Shown: in pieces, positions 24,989-33,084 of the stretch
Numbering within the stretch: position 1 is the first letter of the stretch
Layout: every line of letters begins with the position of its first letter
NCBI GenBank assembly: GCA_937872475.1
Contig: CALMSY010000026.1
Location: 109,124-173,123, forward strand
Source of the DNA: 67-14 sp020438345
Lineage (GTDB): Bacteria; Actinomycetota; Thermoleophilia; Solirubrobacterales; 70-9
Direction: 5' to 3'
DNA length: 64,000 bases
Made by a program: the position numbers and the translations under genes
The notes under the pieces: model-generated
What the model saw: only the letters and a program-made list of their open reading frames with translations
What the model was told of the DNA's origin: nothing
Database searches by the model: none

Positions 24989-25759
24989 ATGAGCGTCTTT
25001 CGCAACCTCGAGGCCCGAATCGAGGGTCTCGTCGAAGGGGTGTTCAGCCGAGCCTTCAGCTCTGAGGTTCAGCCTGTGGAACTTGCCCGCAAGCTCGCCA
25101 AGGAGATGGATTCGCATAAGACCGCTTCTGTTTCACGCGTCTATGTGCCGAATGAGTACACCGTTCATCTCTCCGAAAAAGACCGGGACAAGCTTGAGGG
25201 ATACGAACGGTCACTGGAACAGGAGCTTTCCGGGTACCTGTTGGAACACGCGCGGCGCAAAGGCTATGACCTGCTCACCAGGCCGGAAGTTCACTTCAAC
25301 ACTGACGAGAGGCTTCGCCTTGGTGAATTCGGAATTCAGGCCAGGCTGGTGAAGCCGCCGGCCCGGGAAGGCGAAATGCCCCAGCAGGCCGACGAGGGGC
25401 ACACGATGGTCTACAAGGTTCCGCCGGCCCAACCGGAACCGGATCCGACCGTCCGGGAACCGGATCGTCCAGTCTTGTCGCGGGCCGTGGTCGATCTCAA
25501 CGACCGCCGGTACGTACTGGACGGTCCGCGAGCGGTGCTTGGCAGGTCCGACCAGGTGGAGTGTGTCCTGCGGGATCCCAATATTTCCCGTCGCCACGCC
25601 GAGCTGCGACAGGACCAAGGCGGGCATTGGGAGATCGTTGACCTCGGATCGACCAACGGGGTGAAAGTAAACGGCCGCAGGGTTACCGATGCGCCACTTC
25701 GGGAAGGCGATCAGGTGACCGTTGGAACTACGACTTTCCGTTTCGGAATCGAGAGATAG
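24989..25759 (+). CDS. fhaA: FhaA-type protein (DUF3662 plus FHA domain)
   Basis: The 256-residue protein has an N-terminal DUF3662 domain (FRNLEARIEGLVEGVFSRAF), a linker and a C-terminal FHA domain with conserved GR, the Ser-Arg-Arg-His of ISRRHAEL and STNG. FHA domains read phosphothreonine; in mycobacteria FhaA binds phosphorylated MviN and PBPA and restrains peptidoglycan synthesis. The linker is shorter than in Mycobacterium FhaA. It lies between the membrane kinase and FhaB, the conserved arrangement. Confidence 0.9.
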   Translation: MSVFRNLEARIEGLVEGVFSRAFSSEVQPVELARKLAKEMDSHKTASVSRVYVPNEYTVHLSEKDRDKLEGYERSLEQELSGYLLEHARRKGYDLLTRPEVHFNTDERLRLGEFGIQARLVKPPAREGEMPQQADEGHTMVYKVPPAQPEPDPTVREPDRPVLSRAVVDLNDRRYVLDGPRAVLGRSDQVECVLRDPNISRRHAELRQDQGGHWEIVDLGSTNGVKVNGRRVTDAPLREGDQVTVGTTTFRFGIER

Positions 25760-25780
25760 TCGAAGCGGCAAGGCATCCTG

Positions 25781-26245
25781 GTGGATTACGAACCGATCTC
25801 AGTTGCCCTCAAGTTCGCGTTCCTCGCGGTGCTCTACCTGTTTCTCCTCTGGATCGCAAACAGTGCACGAAAGGACCTGAAGCGAAACCGGGGTGGAGAC
25901 GCTGACGGAGATGCAACCCTCGGAGCGATGCCTGCCGGCGGATACGACGCATGGCTGGTCGTCGTGAGAGGCGGCGGGATCGAGGCCGGTACCCGCTTTG
26001 ATGTTTTCGGAGGGGTCACGCTCGGCCGCTCGGCTGACGCGGATGTTTCATTCACGGACCGCTACGCATCCGGTCTTCACGCAAGGCTCTACCCTCGCGG
26101 TGATCGATACTTCCTTGAAGACATGAATTCCACCAACGGCACGCTGCTTGATGGCGCGGCCTGCAACTCCGAAGTGGAGGTGCGGGACGGAAGCATGATT
26201 GAAATCGGTGACACCGCCTTCAGATTTGAACTGGACCGCCCATGA
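25781..26245 (+). CDS. fhaB: FhaB/FipA-type membrane FHA protein
   Basis: The 154-residue protein has an N-terminal TM helix (FAFLAVLYLFLLWIA) and a C-terminal FHA domain with GR, SGLHA and NSTNGT. It would present a phosphothreonine reader at the inner membrane face. In mycobacteria the equivalent protein connects kinase signalling to the divisome or elongation machinery. Start is GTG 25781; no strong ribosome binding site is visible. The PP2C gene follows 19 bases later. Confidence 0.88.
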   Translation: MDYEPISVALKFAFLAVLYLFLLWIANSARKDLKRNRGGDADGDATLGAMPAGGYDAWLVVVRGGGIEAGTRFDVFGGVTLGRSADADVSFTDRYASGLHARLYPRGDRYFLEDMNSTNGTLLDGAACNSEVEVRDGSMIEIGDTAFRFELDRP

Positions 26246-26264
26246 CTAGTTCAATGCACGGAAC

Positions 26265-27395
26265 ATGCTGAGGGTTGCGGGACATTCCGAACGCACCGAC
26301 GTTGGCCGGCAACGACAGGCGAACGAGGATTCGTACATGGCCAGGTCACCACTTTTCGTGGTTGCCGACGGGATGGGCGGGGCACAGGCAGGAGAGGTTG
26401 CTTCCCTGACTGCGATCCAGGCATTCCAGGCCGGTCTTCCCGAGGGTGCGCCAGAGGAGGCGATCGAGCGCACGATCGCGGCCGCGAACCGGAATATCCA
26501 CGATCAGGCCCATGCCGATTCTTCACTGGCGGGAATGGGAACCACCATCACCGTCGCTGCTGTGGATTCAGATGCGGAAAGGGTCGTGATCGGTCATGTC
26601 GGTGATTCCCGGGCTTACCGCCTCAGGGACGGAATCATCCAGCGATTGACGAAAGATCACTCCCTGGTCGAGGAGATGCGCCGCCGCGGCCAGATCACCG
26701 AAGAGCAGGCGGAGGATCACCCCCAGCGCTCGATTATCACCCGCGCATTGGGCCCCGAGCCGGAGGTTCAGGCTGACCTCGCCGCGGTGCCTTCCGAGCC
26801 CGGGGACATCTTCCTGCTCTGTTCCGACGGGCTGACGACGATGATCGGCGATGACAAGATCCGCGAGATCCTGATGGGAGCGACCAGCCTGGATGCAGCG
26901 GCCCGCACCCTGGTGGACGAGGCCAATCGCGCTGGAGGCCGCGACAACATCACGGTGATCGTCTTTCAGGTCGAGGATCCCGTCCACCCTCTCGACCGCA
27001 ATGCCCAGCCGACTCTGCTCCGGCCGGCTGGACGGGAGCGTCGCCCCCAGAGTCGCCAAGATCGGGAAAAGCCACGCAGCAAGAGGCGCGCCGTGATCGG
27101 CATGCTGGCTGTTGCAGCCGTGTTGCTCCTGCTCGTCGGCGGCATATGGACCGCAACCCGCCAAGCCTGGTTTCTCGGCACTGACACTGCCGGAAGGGTC
27201 GCGCTCTATCGCGGCTTGCCTTATGAACTGCCCTTCGGCATAGATCTCTACAGGCTCAAGTACTCCTCGGCCGTGCAGACCACCTCACTTCCGGCCGACC
27301 GGCAACGTTCGGTCACCGATCACGCGATTCGTTCCGAAGATGATGCGACATCGCTGGTCGAGGACATCGAGGCCCGCGAGGGCATCGCCGGGTGA
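26265..27395 (+). CDS. pstP: PP2C-family Ser/Thr phosphatase (PstP type)
   Basis: The 376-residue protein carries the PP2C metal and phosphate motifs: RQANED, VADGMGG, GHVGDSRAYR, CSDGLTTM and GGRDNITV. A TM helix near residue 275 follows (VIGMLAVAAVLLLLVGGIW). The extracellular tail of about 85 residues has the VALYRGLPYELPFG pattern seen in other actinobacterial PstP proteins. It would reverse the phosphorylation by the neighbouring kinases and act on FHA partners and cell-wall enzymes. Its stop overlaps the rodA start as GTGA. Confidence 0.92.
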   Translation: MLRVAGHSERTDVGRQRQANEDSYMARSPLFVVADGMGGAQAGEVASLTAIQAFQAGLPEGAPEEAIERTIAAANRNIHDQAHADSSLAGMGTTITVAAVDSDAERVVIGHVGDSRAYRLRDGIIQRLTKDHSLVEEMRRRGQITEEQAEDHPQRSIITRALGPEPEVQADLAAVPSEPGDIFLLCSDGLTTMIGDDKIREILMGATSLDAAARTLVDEANRAGGRDNITVIVFQVEDPVHPLDRNAQPTLLRPAGRERRPQSRQDREKPRSKRRAVIGMLAVAAVLLLLVGGIWTATRQAWFLGTDTAGRVALYRGLPYELPFGIDLYRLKYSSAVQTTSLPADRQRSVTDHAIRSEDDATSLVEDIEAREGIAG

Positions 27396-28708
27396 GCGCC
27401 TCCCGCAATCGGGAACTACTCGCCCTGGTTCCGGTTGCCCTGCTTCTGACCCTGGGCTTTGCTGCGGTCTTCGCGCAGAATGACAATCAGCTCACCAATC
27501 TGAGCCTCTCCTACGGCCTCTACTTCCTGGCGATTTGCCTCGCCACGCACATCTACATCCGTATCCGCCTGCCGGATGCCGACCCTTACCTTTTTCCGAT
27601 GATCGCCCTTCTGACCGCAATCGGGCTGGTCATGCTCTATCGGCTGGACTCGGAAACCGGAAATGAACTGGCCCGGGACCAGGCGAACTGGTTTGTCTTC
27701 GGCCTGATCCTTTTCGCGGTGGTAATCCATTTCCTCCGGGACTATTCGGTACTGGAGCGGTACCGGTACACGATCGCGCTGGTCGGGATTGCATTGCTCA
27801 TGGCTCCACGACTGCCCTTTATCGGGGCCCAGGTCAACGGCGCATATCTCGGGGTGAAGCTCGGCCCGATCGCCTTCCAGCCGGCCGAACTGGCCAAGCT
27901 ATGCATCGTGGTGTTTCTTGCCAGCTACCTGCGGGAACACCGGGAGTTGCTGGTGGTCGGGGCAAGGCGGATCCTCGGGGTTACTCTGCCTCCGCTCAAG
28001 CATCTGGGACCACTACTTGTGGTCTGGGGTGCGGCGATGTTCATGTTGATCGTGATCCGTGACCTCGGCAGTTCACTGATGTTCTTCGCGGCTTTCCTTG
28101 CCCTTATCTACGTGGCAACCGGCCGGCTGTCGTTCGTGTTCATTGGCATGGCCATGTTCCTCGCCGGTGCCTGGGTGATCTACCAGACCGTGCCACATGT
28201 GACAGACCGGGTCGATATCTGGCTCGACCCCTACCAGGACCCCGGCGGGGCGGGCTACCAGGTCCTGCAGTCAATGTTCGCGATGGCGGACGGAGGCCTG
28301 TTCGGCGAGGGATTCGCCCAATCTATGGTCCTGATCCCCGGTACGGACTCACCCCTTTTGCCGGCGGCCCAGACCGACCTGATCTACACACTGATCACAG
28401 CTGAACTCGGTCTGTTCGGTGCCTGCGGAGTGATCGGGATCTACCTGCTGGTCGCCGCTCGCGGATTCAAGGTTGCCCTGATGGCAAACGATGGCTTCTC
28501 GAAACTGCTCGCCACCGGCCTGACGACAGTGTTCGCGTTTCAGGCCTTCGTGATCATCGGGGGTGTGACCCGGGTCATCCCCCTGACCGGTGTCACCCTG
28601 CCCCTTGTTTCATACGGTGGTTCGTCAATCCTCGCCAACTTCATCCTGCTGGCACTGCTCCTGCTGGTCTCCGACCGGGCGCGACGCGAAGCCCGGGAAG
28701 GAGTCTGA
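27392..28708 (+). CDS. rodA: SEDS peptidoglycan glycosyltransferase RodA/FtsW
   Basis: The 438-residue protein has about ten TM segments and the SEDS family features, including QPAELAKL with its essential Glu-Leu context, the DLGSSLMFF loop and the C-terminal GVTLPLVSYGGSS motif. It polymerises lipid II and would act with the class B PBP encoded four bases downstream. The GTG start overlaps the pstP stop. Its place in the operon suggests an elongation-type SEDS protein (RodA) and not a division-type one, but FtsW is an alternative. Confidence 0.93.
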   Translation: MSASRNRELLALVPVALLLTLGFAAVFAQNDNQLTNLSLSYGLYFLAICLATHIYIRIRLPDADPYLFPMIALLTAIGLVMLYRLDSETGNELARDQANWFVFGLILFAVVIHFLRDYSVLERYRYTIALVGIALLMAPRLPFIGAQVNGAYLGVKLGPIAFQPAELAKLCIVVFLASYLREHRELLVVGARRILGVTLPPLKHLGPLLVVWGAAMFMLIVIRDLGSSLMFFAAFLALIYVATGRLSFVFIGMAMFLAGAWVIYQTVPHVTDRVDIWLDPYQDPGGAGYQVLQSMFAMADGGLFGEGFAQSMVLIPGTDSPLLPAAQTDLIYTLITAELGLFGACGVIGIYLLVAARGFKVALMANDGFSKLLATGLTTVFAFQAFVIIGGVTRVIPLTGVTLPLVSYGGSSILANFILLALLLLVSDRARREAREGV

Positions 28709-28711
28709 AAC

Positions 28712-30154
28712 TTGAACGGCCGGATCGTCAAGCTCTTTGCATTCATCGGAGTGATGTTCGCCGTGCTTGTCGGGTTCACGTCCTACTGGACGGTCTTTGA
28801 CGCGGAGAACCTCAAGAACGAACAAGTCAACAAGCGACCGCTATTTACCGCCCAGAAAGTCGAGCGCGGCCGAATCTTCACCGATGGCGGCACAGTGATC
28901 GCCCGATCGGTCCGGCAGGGCAAAGGGGCGTCTCTGCGGTACGTGCGCGAATACCCGCTCGGATCCCTTTTCGGACATCCGATCGGATACAGCTTCGCCG
29001 AGCAGGGCAACTCGGAGTTCGAGGCATTCCACAATTCCGAGCTGATCGGCGACAACAACGAATTCAGCTCGATTTTCGACGAGTTACGCGGCAGGAAACC
29101 GGAAGGCAACGACATCGTGACTTCGATTGACGGCACCGCGCAACAGGTAGCGATCGATCAACTTGCCGGCCGCTCAGGCGCGGTTGTGGCGATTGAGCCG
29201 TCAACAGGCAGGATCAAAGCCCTGGCCGCGGACCCGGGGTTCGATCCCAACACGATCCCGACCGACCTCAACGCGCTGAATCAGGACGCCGACGCGCCGC
29301 TTCTCAACCGTGCCACCCAGGGTCAATATCCGCCGGGGTCCACTTTCAAGCTGGTGACCGCGGCAGCGGCCCTGGATTCCGGCGCGATCACCCCGGAAGA
29401 AACGATCAACTCGCCGGCCACGATTGACATCCAGGGCAACCCGCTCGCAAACTCGGATGGCAGCGACTACGGGGATATTGATGTCACCAGTGCCCTGACC
29501 TTCTCGGTCAACACCTACTTCGCCCAGCTCGGTGAGGAAATCGGAACGGGCACCCTTGAGGAATATATGGACCGGTTCGGGTTCAACTCGAAGCCACAGA
29601 TCGACCTGCCCGCGAACCAGCTCTCTATCAGCGGGGTCTTCGACGGCCAGACTCTGCTTTCGGGTGGCGATGCGATCGATGTCGGCCGGCTCGCGATCGG
29701 TCAGGAGAGACTGCTCGCAACTCCCCTCCAGATGGCAGAAGTAGCGGCGACGATCGCCAATGGTGGGGACCTGATGAAGCCGAGGATCTGGAATGAGATC
29801 CTGGATCCGGACGGTCGCACGATCAGGACGATGGACCCGGAAAAGCAGTCCGAAGTGATCTCGGAAGAAACCGCGGACCAGTTGACCGAAGCGATGCGGG
29901 ATGTTGTCAACGAAGGAACCGGGACCGCCGCTGCCCTGAGCGGGATCGATGTGGCCGGCAAGACCGGCACCGCCGAGGTTCCCGATCAGGAGCGCTGCGA
30001 CGGCCTGCCGAACCAGGCCTGGTTTGTCGGTTTCGCGCCCGCGGACGATCCGCAGATCGCTGTCGCCGCCACAGTTGAATGCACCGACGGCCAGGGTGGC
30101 ACGATCGCCGCCCCGATCGCCGCAGCGGTGATGCAGGCAATCCTGGAAGGGTAG
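28712..30154 (+). CDS. pbpA: Class B penicillin-binding protein, transpeptidase (PbpA)
   Basis: This 480-residue transpeptidase has an N-terminal TM anchor, a short dimerisation region and a transpeptidase domain with the nucleophile motif STFK (residues 210-213), SVN (265-267) and KTG (417-419). It crosslinks peptidoglycan outside the membrane and pairs with the upstream SEDS glycosyltransferase. Length and operon position match PbpA of mycobacteria. The start is TTG 28712. pknB begins 58 bases after the stop. Confidence 0.93.
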   Translation: MNGRIVKLFAFIGVMFAVLVGFTSYWTVFDAENLKNEQVNKRPLFTAQKVERGRIFTDGGTVIARSVRQGKGASLRYVREYPLGSLFGHPIGYSFAEQGNSEFEAFHNSELIGDNNEFSSIFDELRGRKPEGNDIVTSIDGTAQQVAIDQLAGRSGAVVAIEPSTGRIKALAADPGFDPNTIPTDLNALNQDADAPLLNRATQGQYPPGSTFKLVTAAAALDSGAITPEETINSPATIDIQGNPLANSDGSDYGDIDVTSALTFSVNTYFAQLGEEIGTGTLEEYMDRFGFNSKPQIDLPANQLSISGVFDGQTLLSGGDAIDVGRLAIGQERLLATPLQMAEVAATIANGGDLMKPRIWNEILDPDGRTIRTMDPEKQSEVISEETADQLTEAMRDVVNEGTGTAAALSGIDVAGKTGTAEVPDQERCDGLPNQAWFVGFAPADDPQIAVAATVECTDGQGGTIAAPIAAAVMQAILEG

Positions 30155-30212
30155 GCGGCGCCTTTACCCGGCGGATACAGGATTCCCGGCTGTTGTCACG
30201 AAAATCCCTTCG

Positions 30213-32015
30213 ATGAGACTCAACGAAGGAATGGTTGTCGATAACAGGTACCGGATCGAGTACCTGATCGGTTCGGGAGGGATGGCCGACGTGTGGCTGG
30301 CCGAAGACCTCGAGCTGCCGCGCCGGGTGGCCCTCAAAGTGCTTCACGAGCGCTATGCCCGCGACCCCGAGTTCATTGCCCGGTTCCGGCGTGAAGCCGA
30401 ATCGGCAGCCTCCCTTCAGCACGTCAATATCGTTTCGATCTTTGATCGCGGTCAGGTTGGAGACACCTATTACATCGCCATGGCCTATCTCGATGGCCGC
30501 ACCCTGAGGGAGCTGATCAGCCTCGGGCTGACCCCACAGGAATCGGTTGCGATCGTACGCCAGATTCTCGAAGCAGCCGGTTTCGCCCACCGTCACGGGG
30601 TCGTCCACCGTGACCTGAAACCCCTGAACGTAATCGTTGACGCAACCGGGCTGGCCACGGTCACGGACTTCGGGATCGCCCGGGCGGGCATCTCCGAGAT
30701 CACTGAAGAAGGCTCGATCATGGGAACCGTCCATTACCTTTCGCCGGAACAGGCGCAGGGCTATGAGGTCAGCCCCCAATCTGATCTCTATTCGGTCGGT
30801 GTGATTCTTTACGAGTGCCTCACCGGCCGGGTCCCGTTCAACGGCGATACAGCGGTCGCGGTGACCCTGCAGCAGCTGAAGGAAGAACCCGTCCCGCCCA
30901 GCCACTTCAACCCGGCGGTTTCGCCCGCCCTCGACGCGGTGGTCTCGCGGGCCCTTCAGCGTGAACCCTACGAGCGGTTTCCTGACGCGGACAGCTTCAT
31001 CGCGGCCCTCGATGCGGCGGAAGCCGACCCCGGTGAACTTGAGGAAGAGAAGAAGAGTCCGTGGAGGTGGATTCTGATCGGTCTGGCCGTGCTGGTCGGA
31101 CTGTTGATCGCCTGGGGAATGACCCGTGATCATTCGATCGAAGTGCCGAAAGTGGTCGGCAGCAACCTTGATTCGGCAATCTCGACGCTGAGCGACGAAG
31201 GCTTCAAGGTCGGGGACATAGAAAGGGTCCATCAACCGGTTCCCAACAATCAGGTGGTGGGTCAGGACCCGAGCGGCGATGCTGACAAGAACTGCGCTTT
31301 CCTGGGCTGGTTTTGCTCGAATCCGAAAGTGGACCTGACCGTCAGCGGCGGTCCCGGTCAGGTCGAGGTACCGGATGTGACCGGGCTGAGCGAGGAGGAT
31401 GCTGGGAACCAGTTGGAAGAAGCCGGCTTCACCACCAATGTCGAATCGGAAACTTCATCGGAGGTGGATTCTGGCCTTGTGATCTCGACCGATCCCGCCG
31501 GGGGTGAAATGGCGAGGCGAGGTTCATCCGTGACAGTGACAGTCTCATCCGGCGTTGAACAGGTCAAGGTTCCGCCGGTGGTGGGTCAGACCCTGAACGC
31601 GGCAAAGCAGCAGCTTTCGGCGGTGGGACTGGATTTCTCCTCCAGTGAAGAGTCCAGCAGCCGTCCTGCAGGCGAGGTGCTCACACAGTCCCCAGACGCC
31701 GGGAGCAGCGTTGACCCGGGTACCACGGTGACTCTGACAGTCTCGTCGGGGCCGGAGGAGACGACGGTTTCGGTTCCGAGTCTGGTTGGCCTCAGTCAAT
31801 CCGATGCCCAGTCCCAGCTCGCCTCCGCCGGGCTGGTTCCGAGCATCCAGACTGAAAGCACTTCGATCCAGCCGCAGGACGGAAGGGTGATCGCCCAGAG
31901 TCCGGACCCGGGGACCGAAGTTGCGGACGGCTCGACCGTTGTCCTCACAGTTGGCAGCTATGACCCGAACACCGGAGGCGGCGGTGGCGACAGCGGCGGC
32001 ATCGGTATCGACTGA
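30213..32015 (+). CDS. pknB: Ser/Thr protein kinase PknB with four PASTA domains
   Basis: The kinase domain has GSGGMADVW, Lys42, HRDLKP and DFG; a TM helix lies near residues 286-305. Four PASTA repeats of about 65 residues follow (starting near IEVPKVV, QVEVPDVT, QVKVPPVV and VSVPSLV), and the protein ends with a Gly-rich tail. PASTA domains bind muropeptides or lipid II, so the kinase can sense wall synthesis. The first PASTA repeat has an extra segment DKNCAFLGWFCSNPK with two cysteines. It completes the fhaA-fhaB-pstP-rodA-pbpA-pknB order of actinobacteria. Confidence 0.95.
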   Translation: MRLNEGMVVDNRYRIEYLIGSGGMADVWLAEDLELPRRVALKVLHERYARDPEFIARFRREAESAASLQHVNIVSIFDRGQVGDTYYIAMAYLDGRTLRELISLGLTPQESVAIVRQILEAAGFAHRHGVVHRDLKPLNVIVDATGLATVTDFGIARAGISEITEEGSIMGTVHYLSPEQAQGYEVSPQSDLYSVGVILYECLTGRVPFNGDTAVAVTLQQLKEEPVPPSHFNPAVSPALDAVVSRALQREPYERFPDADSFIAALDAAEADPGELEEEKKSPWRWILIGLAVLVGLLIAWGMTRDHSIEVPKVVGSNLDSAISTLSDEGFKVGDIERVHQPVPNNQVVGQDPSGDADKNCAFLGWFCSNPKVDLTVSGGPGQVEVPDVTGLSEEDAGNQLEEAGFTTNVESETSSEVDSGLVISTDPAGGEMARRGSSVTVTVSSGVEQVKVPPVVGQTLNAAKQQLSAVGLDFSSSEESSSRPAGEVLTQSPDAGSSVDPGTTVTLTVSSGPEETTVSVPSLVGLSQSDAQSQLASAGLVPSIQTESTSIQPQDGRVIAQSPDPGTEVADGSTVVLTVGSYDPNTGGGGGDSGGIGID

Positions 32016-32036
32016 GACTGAATATCGTTCCGGCTG

Positions 32037-33032
32037 ATGAGAATCGCAGTCCTTAGCGGTGGCCGATCCAGCGAACATGAGATTTCCCTGCTTTCCGGGG
32101 AGGCGGTTGCCTCCGGTCTGGAGGCGGCAGGTCACGATGTGGTTCGAGTTCTGATCGAGAAGTCGGGGGCATGGATCACCGATGGTCACCCGGTTTCGCT
32201 GCGGCCCGGAGAGGGCATGGAGGTTGCCGGTGACCTGCTTTCGATCGATGTGGTTTTTCCGGTCCTGCACGGACCCTTCGGCGAGGATGGCGTCACTCAG
32301 GGCACCATTGATTCGATCGGCCTGCCCTATGCGGGCTCGGATGTTCTCGCTTCGGCTGTCTGCATGGACAAACTGACTCTGAAGCGGCTATGCGGATTCC
32401 ACGGCATTCCCCAGGTGGACTTCGTCCAGGCTTTCACTCCGGGCTGGGAAGAAGCCGCGAAGCGGCTCGACTTCCCGCTCTGGGTGAAGCCCTCACGGCT
32501 TGGTTCCAGCGTCGGGATCAGCAAGGTGACCGATCCGGCGGATCTGACAGCAGCAGTTGAGGAGGCAGCGAAGTTCGACCCGCGGGTGATCATCGAAGCG
32601 AACTCGACCGGCCGGGAAATTGAATGCTCGGTCCTGGGTAACCAGAACCCGGATGCTTCCCTGCCCGGCGAGATCCTCACCGATGACGAGTGGTACGACT
32701 ACGAAGCCAAATACACCGAGGGCCGGACAAGGATCGCAGCGCCCGCCGACCTTGATGACGAAGTTTCAGGTGCGGTTCGTGATCTGGCGGGCCAGGTCTT
32801 CACGATGGCAGGATGCGCGGGCCTCGCCCGTTGCGACTTTTTCGTCGAGGAGTCTGACGATGGTGGCGCAACCATCCTGCTGAACGAGATCAACACAATT
32901 CCCGGCTTTACCCGGACCTCGGTTTACGCGAAGCTCTGGGAAGCGACCGGGCTCGCGTATCCGGAACTCTGTGACCGTCTGGTCCGCCTGGCTCTCGAAC
33001 GTCACCAGTCCGAGTCAGAACACAGCTTCTAG
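32037..33032 (+). CDS. ddl: D-alanine--D-alanine ligase (second Ddl copy)
   Basis: The 331-residue ATP-grasp protein has GGRSSEHEISLLSG at the N-terminus, VLHGPFGEDG, KPSRLGSSVGIS, WYDYEAKY with the D-Ala-selecting Tyr, and LNEINTIPGFTRTS. It is closer in pattern to DdlA-type enzymes than the copy at 5402. It follows pknB by 21 bases, so phospho-signalling genes and precursor synthesis are probably co-expressed. It converges on a third kinase. Both Ddl copies look catalytically intact. Confidence 0.93.
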   Translation: MRIAVLSGGRSSEHEISLLSGEAVASGLEAAGHDVVRVLIEKSGAWITDGHPVSLRPGEGMEVAGDLLSIDVVFPVLHGPFGEDGVTQGTIDSIGLPYAGSDVLASAVCMDKLTLKRLCGFHGIPQVDFVQAFTPGWEEAAKRLDFPLWVKPSRLGSSVGISKVTDPADLTAAVEEAAKFDPRVIIEANSTGREIECSVLGNQNPDASLPGEILTDDEWYDYEAKYTEGRTRIAAPADLDDEVSGAVRDLAGQVFTMAGCAGLARCDFFVEESDDGGATILLNEINTIPGFTRTSVYAKLWEATGLAYPELCDRLVRLALERHQSESEHSF

Positions 33033-33084
33033 CCCGTAAGACGCCAGATCGGCCGGGCCTCATTCCAGCCCAAAAGCCGGCGGG

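Noticed and set aside
29907..31235. Minus-strand open frame of 442 codons opposite pbpA and pknB
   Set aside because: It spans two real genes and the gap between them, with no domain pattern; it is a high-GC shadow.
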